Source of the DNA: Bradyrhizobium retamae
GTDB taxonomy: Bacteria > Pseudomonadota > Alphaproteobacteria > Rhizobiales > Xanthobacteraceae
Assembly (NCBI RefSeq): GCF_001440415.1
Contig: NZ_LLYA01000013.1
Span: 62,001-126,000 of the forward strand
DNA length: 64,000 nucleotides
Direction of reading: 5' to 3'
Shown here: one piece after another, positions 1 through 6,964 of the stretch
Layout: each line of letters opens with the position of its first letter
Numbering within the stretch: position 1 is the stretch's first letter
Made by a program: the position numbers and the translations under genes
The notes under the pieces: generated by a model
The model's input: the letters and a program-made list of their open reading frames with translations, nothing else
Told to the model about the DNA's origin: nothing
The model's database searches: none

Positions 1-1
1 G

Positions 2-751
2 CTCGAAGTCGAGCCGCACGCGGTCGCCGCGCTCGCCGAGATCGAGCCCGGTGCGGAATTGCCGCCGCTTGGCGAGATCGAAGAAAACCTCGAAAAGCTG
101 CGCCGCGACCGCGAGCGCCTTGGCGCCGTCAATCTGCGCGCCGAGGAAGAATTGCGCGAGGTCGAGACTCAGCACATGGCGCTGACCACCGAACGCGACG
201 ATCTGGTCGAAGCCATCAAGCGGCTGCGCCAGGGCATACAGAGCCTCAACAAGGAAGCCCGCGAGCGGCTGTTGACCTCGTTCGAGACCGTCAACGAGCA
301 CTTCAAGCGGCTGTTCGTCGAATTGTTCGGTGGCGGCGAAGCGGCGCTTCATCTGATCGAGAGCGACGACCCGCTGGAAGCCGGCCTCGAAATCATCGCC
401 AAACCGCCCGGCAAGAAGCCGCAGACGCTGTCGCTGCTTTCGGGTGGCGAGCAGGCGCTGACCGCGCTGGCGCTGATCTTCGCGGTGTTCCTCACCAACC
501 CGTCGCCGATCTGCGTGCTGGACGAAGTCGACGCGCCGCTCGATGACCACAATGTGGAGCGGTTCTGCAACCTGCTGCACGAGATGACCTCCTCGACGGA
601 AACCCGCTTCATCATCATCACGCACAATCCGATCACGATGGCGCGGATGAACCGGCTATTCGGCGTCACCATGGCCGAACGCGGCGTGTCGCAACTGGTC
701 TCGGTCGGCCTCGACGACGCCGTGAAGATTTTGGATCAGAACGTGGCGTGA
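2..751 (+). CDS. smc: Chromosome segregation protein SMC, C-terminal part (5' end outside window)
   Basis: This is the C-terminal 250 residues of an SMC ATPase, which organises and segregates the chromosome as a dimer with ScpA/ScpB. The reading frame is open from base 2, so the gene starts upstream of the window. Visible are the end of a charged coiled coil with the family-typical [11 protein letters not shown] stretch, the ABC signature LSLLSGGEQ (about residue 145 of the visible part), Walker B with the D-loop [11 protein letters not shown] (about 170) and the switch histidine in IIITHN (about 205). These are the head-domain motifs in the right order, and the stop position suits a full-length C-terminus. 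The assignment is secure. Confidence 0.97.
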   Translation, partial: LEVEPHAVAALAEIEPGAELPPLGEIEENLEKLRRDRERLGAVNLRAEEELREVETQHMALTTERDDLVEAIKRLRQGIQSLNKEARERLLTSFETVNEHFKRLFVELFGGGEAALHLIESDDPLEAGLEIIAKPPGKKPQTLSLLSGGEQALTALALIFAVFLTNPSPICVLDEVDAPLDDHNVERFCNLLHEMTSSTETRFIIITHNPITMARMNRLFGVTMAERGVSQLVSVGLDDAVKILDQNVA

Positions 752-781
752 GGCAGTTCGCGTCCCCAGTTGACGTCATCA

Positions 782-860
782 TCCGCGAAGGCGGAGGATC
801 CAGTACGCCGCGCTGTCCGTGATCGTCACAGCCGTCTCGGCGTACTGGATACCCGCCTGG
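782..860. repeat. Palindromic intergenic repeat, CCAGTACGCCGCG family, copy 1
   Basis: Between smc and the next gene lies an inverted repeat whose arms read GGATCCAGTACGCCGCG and, on the other side, CGGCGTACTGGAT. The same arm recurs near 43885, 52780 and 63520 in this window, always outside genes. It looks like a REP/BIME-type element. Confidence 0.75.
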
Positions 861-913
861 GCCTGTCATTCGGGCTCGCCGAAGGCGAGACCCGGTGGCG
901 GGCATGACAGGAA

Positions 914-1888
914 ATGATGACCTCACCCGATCTCCCCGCCGAACTGAAAGCCGCGCTCGACGGCAAGCTGCGGGGCTTTTCGCGCAGCGACGCCGCCGGC
1001 CGCGCAGCCGCCATCTCGAAAAACTACCGTGAAGGCGGCGGCTCCACCACCGTCCGCTCAGAGACCGACGCGCTCGCCTATGCGCTGGCGCGGATGCCTG
1101 CAACCTATGCCGCGGTCACGGCCAGCCTGAACGCACTCGTCGAGAACGGACCTGACTTCGCTCCAAAGACCCTGCTCGACGTCGGCGCCGGGCCGGGCAC
1201 GGCCACTTGGGCAGCGGCCGAAGCATTCCCGTCGCTGACGGACTTCACGCTGCTGGATGCCAACGCGGCGTTGCGTGCGCTGGCGCTGGATCTAGCGCGC
1301 AACAGCACGCGGCTGCGCGACATCGGCTACCAGCTCGGCGAGGCTCGCGCCGGGCTTGCCAAAGCGGATACGGCAGATCTTGTCGTGGCAAGCTACATGA
1401 TCGGCGAGATCGGCGACGCCGAGCAACGCTCGCTCGCCGAACTGTTGTGGCAGAAGACCCACGACACGCTGCTCGTGGTCGAACCCGGCACGCCTGCCGG
1501 CTATGCCCGGATCATTGCGCTGCGCGCGCACTTGATCACGCTCGGCGCACATGTCGTTGCCCCCTGCCCGCACGACAGCCAATGCCCGCTACAAGCACCG
1601 GACTGGTGCCATTTCACCCAGCGCCTGCAGCGCTCACGCGCGCACAAGCAGGTCAAAGGCGCGGAGCTGCCGTACGAGGACGAAAAATTCTCCTATGTGG
1701 CGCTGACGCGCGCGGCGGTGGTAGGTCGGCGGCGCTCGCGCGTGCTGGCGCAACCAGCCATCAGCAAAGTCGAAGTAACAGCCAAGCTCTGCACGCCGGA
1801 AGGTCTCACCTTCACGAAAGTGCCGCGCCGGGCCAAGGCGGATTACGCCACCGCCCGCCGCTGGCGGTGGGGCGATGCGGTTAGTTGA
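914..1888 (+). CDS. Rsm22-like small ribosomal subunit methyltransferase family protein
   Basis: The 324-residue product looks like the Rsm22 family, class I SAM-dependent methyltransferase-like proteins linked to the small ribosomal subunit in mitochondria and present in alphaproteobacteria. A SAM-binding motif I, LLDVGAGPGTATWA, sits near residues 86-99. Downstream a cysteine group CPHDSQCPLQAPDWC (about 217-231) matches the metal/Fe-S cysteine cluster of the family. The C-terminal third is basic. The start may be either of two adjacent ATG codons (914 or 917). It stands alone between repeats, transcribed in the same direction as smc. Family confidence is high; the methylation target is not shown by the sequence. 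Confidence 0.85.
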   Translation: MMTSPDLPAELKAALDGKLRGFSRSDAAGRAAAISKNYREGGGSTTVRSETDALAYALARMPATYAAVTASLNALVENGPDFAPKTLLDVGAGPGTATWAAAEAFPSLTDFTLLDANAALRALALDLARNSTRLRDIGYQLGEARAGLAKADTADLVVASYMIGEIGDAEQRSLAELLWQKTHDTLLVVEPGTPAGYARIIALRAHLITLGAHVVAPCPHDSQCPLQAPDWCHFTQRLQRSRAHKQVKGAELPYEDEKFSYVALTRAAVVGRRRSRVLAQPAISKVEVTAKLCTPEGLTFTKVPRRAKADYATARRWRWGDAVS

Positions 1889-1893
1889 GCCTC

Positions 1894-2017
1894 GTCATTC
1901 CGGGCTGATGCGCTAGCACCAGACCTCAGATGCGCAATTGCGCATCGGGGAATCTCGAGATTCTCAGGGGCGCAAGGGCGCCCCTGAGTTCGATGCTTCG
2001 CATCGCCCCGGAATGAC
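1894..2017. repeat. Palindromic intergenic repeat, GTCATTCCGGG family, copy 1
   Basis: The block opens with GTCATTCCGGG and closes with CCCCGGAATGAC, and contains internal small palindromes (TGCGCAATTGCGCA and GATGCTTCGCATC). A second copy of the same design is at 2738-2856, so two copies bracket the lemA gene. It resembles bacterial BIME-like mosaic repeats. Confidence 0.75.
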
Positions 2018-2152
2018 GGCGGAGTGTTTACCCCTTGAACTTATCCCGCCCCACTTCCGACTAACGCCATGCCCCAAATCGCGGGTAGGCTGCCGCACGC
2101 TCAGTTTTTCGTCTAGTTTCCCTCTTCTTTTTGTCCCACAGGAGTTGTCTGC

Positions 2153-2713
2153 ATGTCGACCGGCTGGATCGTTCTCGGCGTCATCGTCATCATCGTGCTG
2201 TTTGCGTTCGCTGCGTATAACCGCCTCGTCGCGCTCAGCCAGCGGGTCAGCCAGGCCTTTGCCGACATCGACGTGCAGCTCAAGCAGCGCCACGACCTGA
2301 TCCCGAACCTGGTCGAGACCGTGAAGGGCTACGCCTCGCACGAACGCGGTACGCTCGACGACGTCATCAAGGCGCGCAATTCCGCGATGACGGCGCAGGG
2401 ACCGGCCCAGGTATCGGCTGCGGAGAACCAGTTGAGCGGCGCGCTCGGCCGTCTGATCGCGCTGTCGGAGGCCTATCCGGACCTCAAGGCCAACGCCAAT
2501 TTCCAGCAACTTGCCAGCGAACTCTCGGACCTCGAAAACAAGATCGCGGCGAGCCGACGCTTCTTCAACAACGCCGTCCAGGAATACAACACCGGCATCC
2601 AGCAGCTTCCGGCAGCGCTGTTTGCCGGCATGTTCGGCTTCACCCGCAAGGAATTCTTCGATCTCGGTACCAGCCGCACCGAAGTCGAGACAGTGCCGAG
2701 CGTGAAGTTCTGA
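2153..2713 (+). CDS. lemA: LemA family protein
   Basis: A 186-residue LemA family protein. One N-terminal transmembrane segment (about residues 5-23) is followed by the helical LemA domain, with the typical stretch QAFADIDVQLKQRHDLIPNL (about 39-58), ending in a YNTGIQQLPAALFAGMFGF-like segment. The ATG is preceded by a good AGGAG site about 8 bases upstream. The next gene encodes an M48 membrane peptidase in the same direction, a pairing seen in many bacteria. The role is unknown: LemA proteins are thought to be anchored to the inner membrane with the domain facing the periplasm, probably in envelope quality control. Confidence 0.95.
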   Translation: MSTGWIVLGVIVIIVLFAFAAYNRLVALSQRVSQAFADIDVQLKQRHDLIPNLVETVKGYASHERGTLDDVIKARNSAMTAQGPAQVSAAENQLSGALGRLIALSEAYPDLKANANFQQLASELSDLENKIAASRRFFNNAVQEYNTGIQQLPAALFAGMFGFTRKEFFDLGTSRTEVETVPSVKF

Positions 2714-2737
2714 TCGATATGGCGCCTCGTCCTCCCC

Positions 2738-2856
2738 GTCATTCCGGGGCGATGCAAAGCATCGAACTATGGTGCGCAATTGCGCACCTGAGAATCTCAT
2801 CGCACCCACAAATCTCGAGATTCCGGGTTCGTCGCTTTGCGACGCCCCGGAATGAC
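2738..2856. repeat. Palindromic intergenic repeat, GTCATTCCGGG family, copy 2
   Basis: Second copy of the element at 1894-2017, with the same terminal GTCATTCCGGGG / CCCCGGAATGAC arms and internal TGCGCAATTGCGCA. It lies between lemA and the M48 peptidase gene. If it folds in RNA it could uncouple expression of the two genes. Confidence 0.75.
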
Positions 2857-2877
2857 CGTGGTTAGCGAAAGGCAGCC

Positions 2878-4071
2878 ATGGCCGCGTATGGTCTCTACAC
2901 GCATATCGCATCGAACAAGTTTCGTTCGATGCTGCTGCTCGCCGGGCTGTTTCTGCTGATCTACGTGCTGGTCTTCGCCGGCGCCCTGGTTGCGGAAGTG
3001 GTACTCAACAGCGGCGCTTCACTCAACTATTATCTGACGCGCGCCGCGCGCGACCTGATCGCATCCTTCACCTATGCGACAATCCTCGCCGCGTTGTGGA
3101 TTGTGATCGCCTATTTTTTCCACCAGAACATGATCGATGCCGTGACCGGCGGCGAGAGCGTAACGCGGCAGCAGCAGCCGCGGCTCTATAATCTCCTGGA
3201 AAACCTCTGCATCTCGCGCGGCATCACGATGCCGAAGCTGAAGGTAATGGACAGCCCGGCACTGAACGCCTTCGCCACTGGGCTCAACCAGCGGCAATAT
3301 TCCATCACGGTGACGTCGGGCCTTCTGCGGGCGCTCAACGACCAGGAGATCGAGGCCGTGCTCGGCCACGAGCTCACGCATATCCGCAACGGTGACGTGC
3401 AGTTGATGGTGATCGCCATGATCATCGCCGGCGTGGTGGGCTTCTTCGGCGAACTGTTCTTTCGAACATTTACCAACCTGTCGTGGAACTCCACCGGCAG
3501 CGACTGGTCGTCCTCGTCATCTTCCTCATCGTCCTCCTCCTCTTCGTCGTCCGACCGCGGCAAGGGCGGCGGCGGTGCCGTCATGGCGATTATTATCGCG
3601 GTCGTGCTGATCCTGCTGGCGTGGCTGTTGTCGCAAGTCGTCAAGCTGGCGCTGTCGCGGTCGCGCGAACTGTTGGCCGACGCCGGCTCGGTCGAACTGA
3701 CCAAGAACCCTGACGCCATGATCACAGCGCTGCGCAAGATCGAAAATCGTGGCGAGCTGCCCGGCGCGACGTCTGCGGTGATGGAGCTCTGTGTCGACAA
3801 TCCGCGCGAAGGGTTTGCCGACCTGTTCGCGACCCATCCGTCAGTCGACAGGCGGGTCAAGGCGCTGGTGCAGTTTGCCGGTGGCCATGATCCCGGCCCG
3901 CTCGCCCTCCCGTCGGATACGGCGGATGAACCCGATGAGTCGGAGGAATCGGCCACGGAGCAACTCCAGCCGCCGGTTTCCGGCGGCCCGTGGAGCGACG
4001 CCAGCGAGCCCGCCGGCGTTCCGGGCACCCGTCCCGGCCCCGCGGATGGCCCTTGGGGGCCGCACCGCTAA
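2878..4071 (+). CDS. M48 family membrane metallopeptidase (HtpX-like) with polyserine loop
   Basis: A 397-residue integral membrane zinc peptidase. Two hydrophobic segments (about 20-45 and 60-82) precede the zinc motif HELTH (about 164-168), and a further pair surrounds a low-complexity region; the third zinc ligand is in the SRELLADAGSVEL segment (about 261-273). The inserted region contains 15 consecutive serines (3508-3552) followed by a glycine run. The C-terminal 70 residues are acidic, then Pro/Gly-rich, and probably disordered. It follows lemA, so the pair probably acts together in membrane-protein turnover. The family call is firm; the substrate is unknown. Confidence 0.93.
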   Translation: MAAYGLYTHIASNKFRSMLLLAGLFLLIYVLVFAGALVAEVVLNSGASLNYYLTRAARDLIASFTYATILAALWIVIAYFFHQNMIDAVTGGESVTRQQQPRLYNLLENLCISRGITMPKLKVMDSPALNAFATGLNQRQYSITVTSGLLRALNDQEIEAVLGHELTHIRNGDVQLMVIAMIIAGVVGFFGELFFRTFTNLSWNSTGSDWSSSSSSSSSSSSSSSDRGKGGGGAVMAIIIAVVLILLAWLLSQVVKLALSRSRELLADAGSVELTKNPDAMITALRKIENRGELPGATSAVMELCVDNPREGFADLFATHPSVDRRVKALVQFAGGHDPGPLALPSDTADEPDESEESATEQLQPPVSGGPWSDASEPAGVPGTRPGPADGPWGPHR

Positions 4072-4236
4072 ATAGCCGCCCTGCTGCCTCCCGGATTAAC
4101 GAATTCCGTGCGAATAGTGGCGACGGCCGTCTAATGAATTGAATTCTCCCTTGTTTCTGCCATGTTCGCGCCCAAAGCAGGGTATGGGGCATGCCGGCCG
4201 CTCCCCGCGGTCGGAGCTGCAGTTCAAGGGAATTCC

Positions 4237-4989
4237 ATGGCAAAGCCAGTCGTGATTGTGGTGGGCGCGGACAAGGGCGGGGTCGGCAAGACGACCGTGT
4301 CGCGGACGCTCCTGGATTATTTCAGCGCCAACAACGTGCCGACCCGGGCATTCGACACCGAATCCCCGCGTGGCACCCTGAAGCGCTTCCACCCCGACAT
4401 CACCGAGATCGTCGACATGACGACGACATCGGATCAGATGAAGATCTTCGATACGCTGAACGCGGCCAGCCCCTCCGTCACCGTGATCGATGTCCGCGCC
4501 GGACTGCTGTCGCCGGCGCTGGCTTCGCTGCGCGACATCGGCTTTCTCGATGCCGCAAAGGCCGGGCAGATCACCTTTGCCGTGTTCCATATACTGGGCC
4601 CCTCGATCGCCTCGCTGGACGAAATCGCCGAGACCGCGAACTTCATGCACGGCGCCAAATATTTCCTGGTGAAGAACTTCATCAACGACACCCAGTTCTT
4701 CCAGTGGGATCAGTCGACCTACAACTCCTACTTTCACAGAATCAAGGACGCCACCGACCTCACGATCCCCAAGCTCAATGAAATGGCCTATGAGCAGGTC
4801 GAGGTTTCCTCGGTGCCGTTCCTCAAATTCGTCGCCAACAAGGGCAAGGACGACGAGGCCGCGAACTATTCGTTCGTGCTGCGCGGCTATGTCCGGCACT
4901 GGCTCGCCAACGTCTGGAGCGAGTTCGACCGCATCAAGCTGACCGATCTCGTCGGCGCCAAGCCTGGCGTGCGCGGCGGCGAAAAATAG
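4237..4989 (+). CDS. ParA/MinD-like P-loop ATPase, function unknown
   Basis: A 250-residue protein with a deviant Walker A motif near its N-terminus, DKGGVGKTTVSR (about residues 10-21), as in ParA/MinD/ArsA-type ATPases, followed by FDTESPRG (about 34-41) and VIDVRAG (about 79-85). The start at 4237 is preferred over an upstream ATG because an AAGGGA site sits 6 bases before it and the added residues are not family-like. No partner DNA-binding or cargo gene of the ParB type is adjacent. The next gene (5046) looks like a diverged paralogue. The cargo is unknown. Confidence 0.85.
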   Translation: MAKPVVIVVGADKGGVGKTTVSRTLLDYFSANNVPTRAFDTESPRGTLKRFHPDITEIVDMTTTSDQMKIFDTLNAASPSVTVIDVRAGLLSPALASLRDIGFLDAAKAGQITFAVFHILGPSIASLDEIAETANFMHGAKYFLVKNFINDTQFFQWDQSTYNSYFHRIKDATDLTIPKLNEMAYEQVEVSSVPFLKFVANKGKDDEAANYSFVLRGYVRHWLANVWSEFDRIKLTDLVGAKPGVRGGEK

Positions 4990-5045
4990 TCGGATAGCCG
5001 CCGCGACGGGGCTGGATTAGGCGAAAAATTCCTTTGATATAGCGG

Positions 5046-5717
5046 GTGATGAGCTCCACGCCTGTCTACATCATCTGCTCGCCCCGGCCGCTGGTCGGCA
5101 AGACGCTATTCGCGCGCCTGTTGAGCGAGTTCCTGCTGCTGAAGGATGGGACGGTATCTTCCTTCGACATCAACCTGAAGGAACCATCGCTGCTCGAATA
5201 TCTGCCGCGCATCACCGAGACAGCCGACGTGATGGACACCTATGGCAAGATGCAGCTCATGGATCGCCTGATCGTCGATGACGGCGTCGCCAAGGTGATC
5301 GACCTCGGCTTTCATGCGTTCGACGAGTTCTTCAAGATGATCAACGAGATCGGTTTCCTAAAGGAGGCCGCACGGCGTGGCGTGGCGCCGATCATCCTGT
5401 TCGTAGCGGATACCGACCGCGTTTCCGCGCGCGCTTATTCGACGTTACGGGAGCAGATCCCGCTGAAAGCGCTGATTACGGTCGACAACGAGTATGTGGT
5501 GCGTGGCGAACTGCCCGAGGCGATGGGCTTGGGGCGGGTCCTGCGCATATCGGCGCTGCCCTCTTTCCTGAAAACCTATATCGACCGGCTGACCTTTTCC
5601 TTCACCAGCTACCTGCGCAACGAGCGGGACTCGTCGACCGAGCTGCATCAGTGGATCCGCAGGAACTACACCAGTTTTCGCGAGCTCGAGTTCAGCCTGC
5701 TACCGCAGCGGCCGTGA
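5046..5717 (+). CDS. P-loop ATPase-like protein, diverged paralogue of the upstream gene
   Basis: A 223-residue protein whose N-terminus VYIICSPRPLVGKTLFAR keeps the GKT of a Walker A loop but lacks the KGG of the upstream neighbour. The order of landmarks matches the gene at 4237: FDIN after the first helix, an ITETADVMDTYGKM stretch like the neighbour's ITEIVDMTTTSDQM, then VIDLG, a conserved IGFL segment and IILFVADTD. Only 56 bases separate the two genes. It may start at GTG 5046 or the adjacent ATG 5049. Nucleotide binding is plausible; hydrolysis is uncertain. Function is unknown. Confidence 0.8.
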   Translation: MMSSTPVYIICSPRPLVGKTLFARLLSEFLLLKDGTVSSFDINLKEPSLLEYLPRITETADVMDTYGKMQLMDRLIVDDGVAKVIDLGFHAFDEFFKMINEIGFLKEAARRGVAPIILFVADTDRVSARAYSTLREQIPLKALITVDNEYVVRGELPEAMGLGRVLRISALPSFLKTYIDRLTFSFTSYLRNERDSSTELHQWIRRNYTSFRELEFSLLPQRP

Positions 5718-5733
5718 AGCCTCTACGACGGCA

Positions 5734-5753
5734 AATATTACCCGGGTAATATT
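5734..5753. promoter_or_regulatory. Perfect 20-bp palindrome, probable operator
   Basis: AATATTACCCGGGTAATATT is a perfect inverted repeat lying 60 bases before the GIY-YIG gene at 5814. With no loop and no T-tract it is more like the binding site of a dimeric repressor than a terminator. Which regulator binds it cannot be told here. Confidence 0.65.
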
Positions 5754-5813
5754 GACGCTGGGCTGCCAGTCTGTTAGTGCCTCCGAACGTAACCATTTTC
5801 CGCGAGGCATGCC

Positions 5814-6146
5814 GTGACATCAGCCAGAAAGGCAGCCATTGCCGCCTACAAGGAGCGGAAAACCATCGCGGGGGTCTTCGTCATCCGCTGCAAGGCGACC
5901 TCCGAGACATGGGTCGGCCAGACGCCCAATCTCGAAAAAATCCAGAACCGCATCTGGTTCTCGCTGCGCCAAGGGAGCCACCCCTGCCGTAGCCTGCAGG
6001 CGGCGTGGGCCGCGCACGGGTCCGACAGCCTGACGTTCGAGACATGCGAGCGGCTGGAAGAGGAAGAGACGCCCTACATCCTCGACGCGCTTTTGAAAGA
6101 GCGCGCGCTGCATTGGCGGTCGCGGTTCAATGCAGAGGCGGTTTGA
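5814..6146 (+). CDS. GIY-YIG nuclease family protein
   Basis: A 110-residue single-domain protein of the GIY-YIG nuclease superfamily. The two short signature strands read GVFVIRC (about residues 20-26, the GIY position) and TWVGQT (about 32-37, the YIG position). A helix with NLEKIQNRIWFSLRQG and an acidic C-terminal helix (LEEEETPYILDALLKERA) with the candidate metal-ligand glutamates follow. The start is GTG with a GAGG site upstream; an overlapping ATG five bases earlier ends at once. It stands alone behind the palindrome at 5734-5753. Whether it cuts DNA is not known. Confidence 0.8.
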   Translation: MTSARKAAIAAYKERKTIAGVFVIRCKATSETWVGQTPNLEKIQNRIWFSLRQGSHPCRSLQAAWAAHGSDSLTFETCERLEEEETPYILDALLKERALHWRSRFNAEAV

Positions 6147-6308
6147 GCCGCGCAACCATCACCAGCCGTCGTCCGGCCAAGCGACCCATACCGCGTTGCT
6201 CTCGCGATTGGGCAAGAAGGCGAACGCCTTCTCTAACGATTGCCGCTGGTGGTTATGGGTCCCTGCTTTCCGCAGGGACGACATGGGGAGAGCTTTGAGC
6301 AAGCTGAC

Positions 6309-6848
6309 TTAATGTCCCTCGAACGCCATCAGCGTACGCACCGGCACTTCCATCGCGCGGAGCTTGGCGGCGCCGCCGAGATCGGGCAGATCGATGATGA
6401 AGCAGGCCGCGACAACATTGGCGCCGATCTGGCGCAGCAATTTCACCGCGCCTTCCGCGGTGCCGCCCGTGGCGATGAGATCATCGACCAGGATGACGCG
6501 CTCGCCGGGATGGACGGCGTCGGCATGCATTTCCATTTCATCGAGGCCGTATTCCAGCGAATAGGCGATCCGCACCGTGGTGTGCGGCAGCTTGCCTTTC
6601 TTCCGGATCGGCACGAAGCCGGCGGATACCTGATGCGCCACCGCGCCGCCGAGGATGAAGCCCCTCGCCTCGATGCCGGCGACCTTGTCGATCTTCAATC
6701 CCGCCCAGGGCTGCACCAGCTCATCGACGGCACGACGAAAGGCGCGCGCGTCCGCCAGCAGGGTCGTGATGTCGCGAAACAGGATACCCTTTTTCGGGTA
6801 GTCCGGAATGGTGCGGACGGTGGCCTTGATGTCGTGATCGAATGTCAT
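6309..6848 (-). CDS. apt: Adenine phosphoribosyltransferase
   Basis: A 179-residue cytosolic purine salvage enzyme, which makes AMP and pyrophosphate from adenine and PRPP. It shows the Apt N-terminus with [18 protein letters not shown], the segment [11 protein letters not shown], and the PRPP-binding loop [16 protein letters not shown] (about residues 118-133). The length matches the family. It lies downstream of trpE(G) on the same strand, separated by a palindromic repeat, so it probably has its own transcript. Confidence 0.98.
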   Translation of the reverse strand: MTFDHDIKATVRTIPDYPKKGILFRDITTLLADARAFRRAVDELVQPWAGLKIDKVAGIEARGFILGGAVAHQVSAGFVPIRKKGKLPHTTVRIAYSLEYGLDEMEMHADAVHPGERVILVDDLIATGGTAEGAVKLLRQIGANVVAACFIIDLPDLGGAAKLRAMEVPVRTLMAFEGH

Positions 6849-6880
6849 TGGTGCTTATCTCGCTTTCAATTGTCCCCAAC

Positions 6881-6960
6881 GTCATGCGAGCGCAGCGAAG
6901 CAATCCACCTTACCACGAACGGTATGGATTGCTTCGTCGCCTCGCTCCTCGCAATGACGG
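6881..6960. repeat. Palindromic intergenic repeat, GCGAAGCAATCCA family
   Basis: An 80-base inverted element between apt and trpE(G). GCGCAGCGAAGCAATCCA is mirrored by TGGATTGCTTCGTCGC, and the outer ends read GTCATGCGAG and CTCGCAATGAC. It fills almost the whole gap between the two genes and could act as a transcript stabiliser or terminator for trpE(G). Confidence 0.75.
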
Positions 6961-6964
6961 TCAA

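Noticed and set aside
2164..2911. Minus-strand frame over the lemA region
   Set aside because: It overlaps lemA in the opposite direction, and the LemA features are clear.
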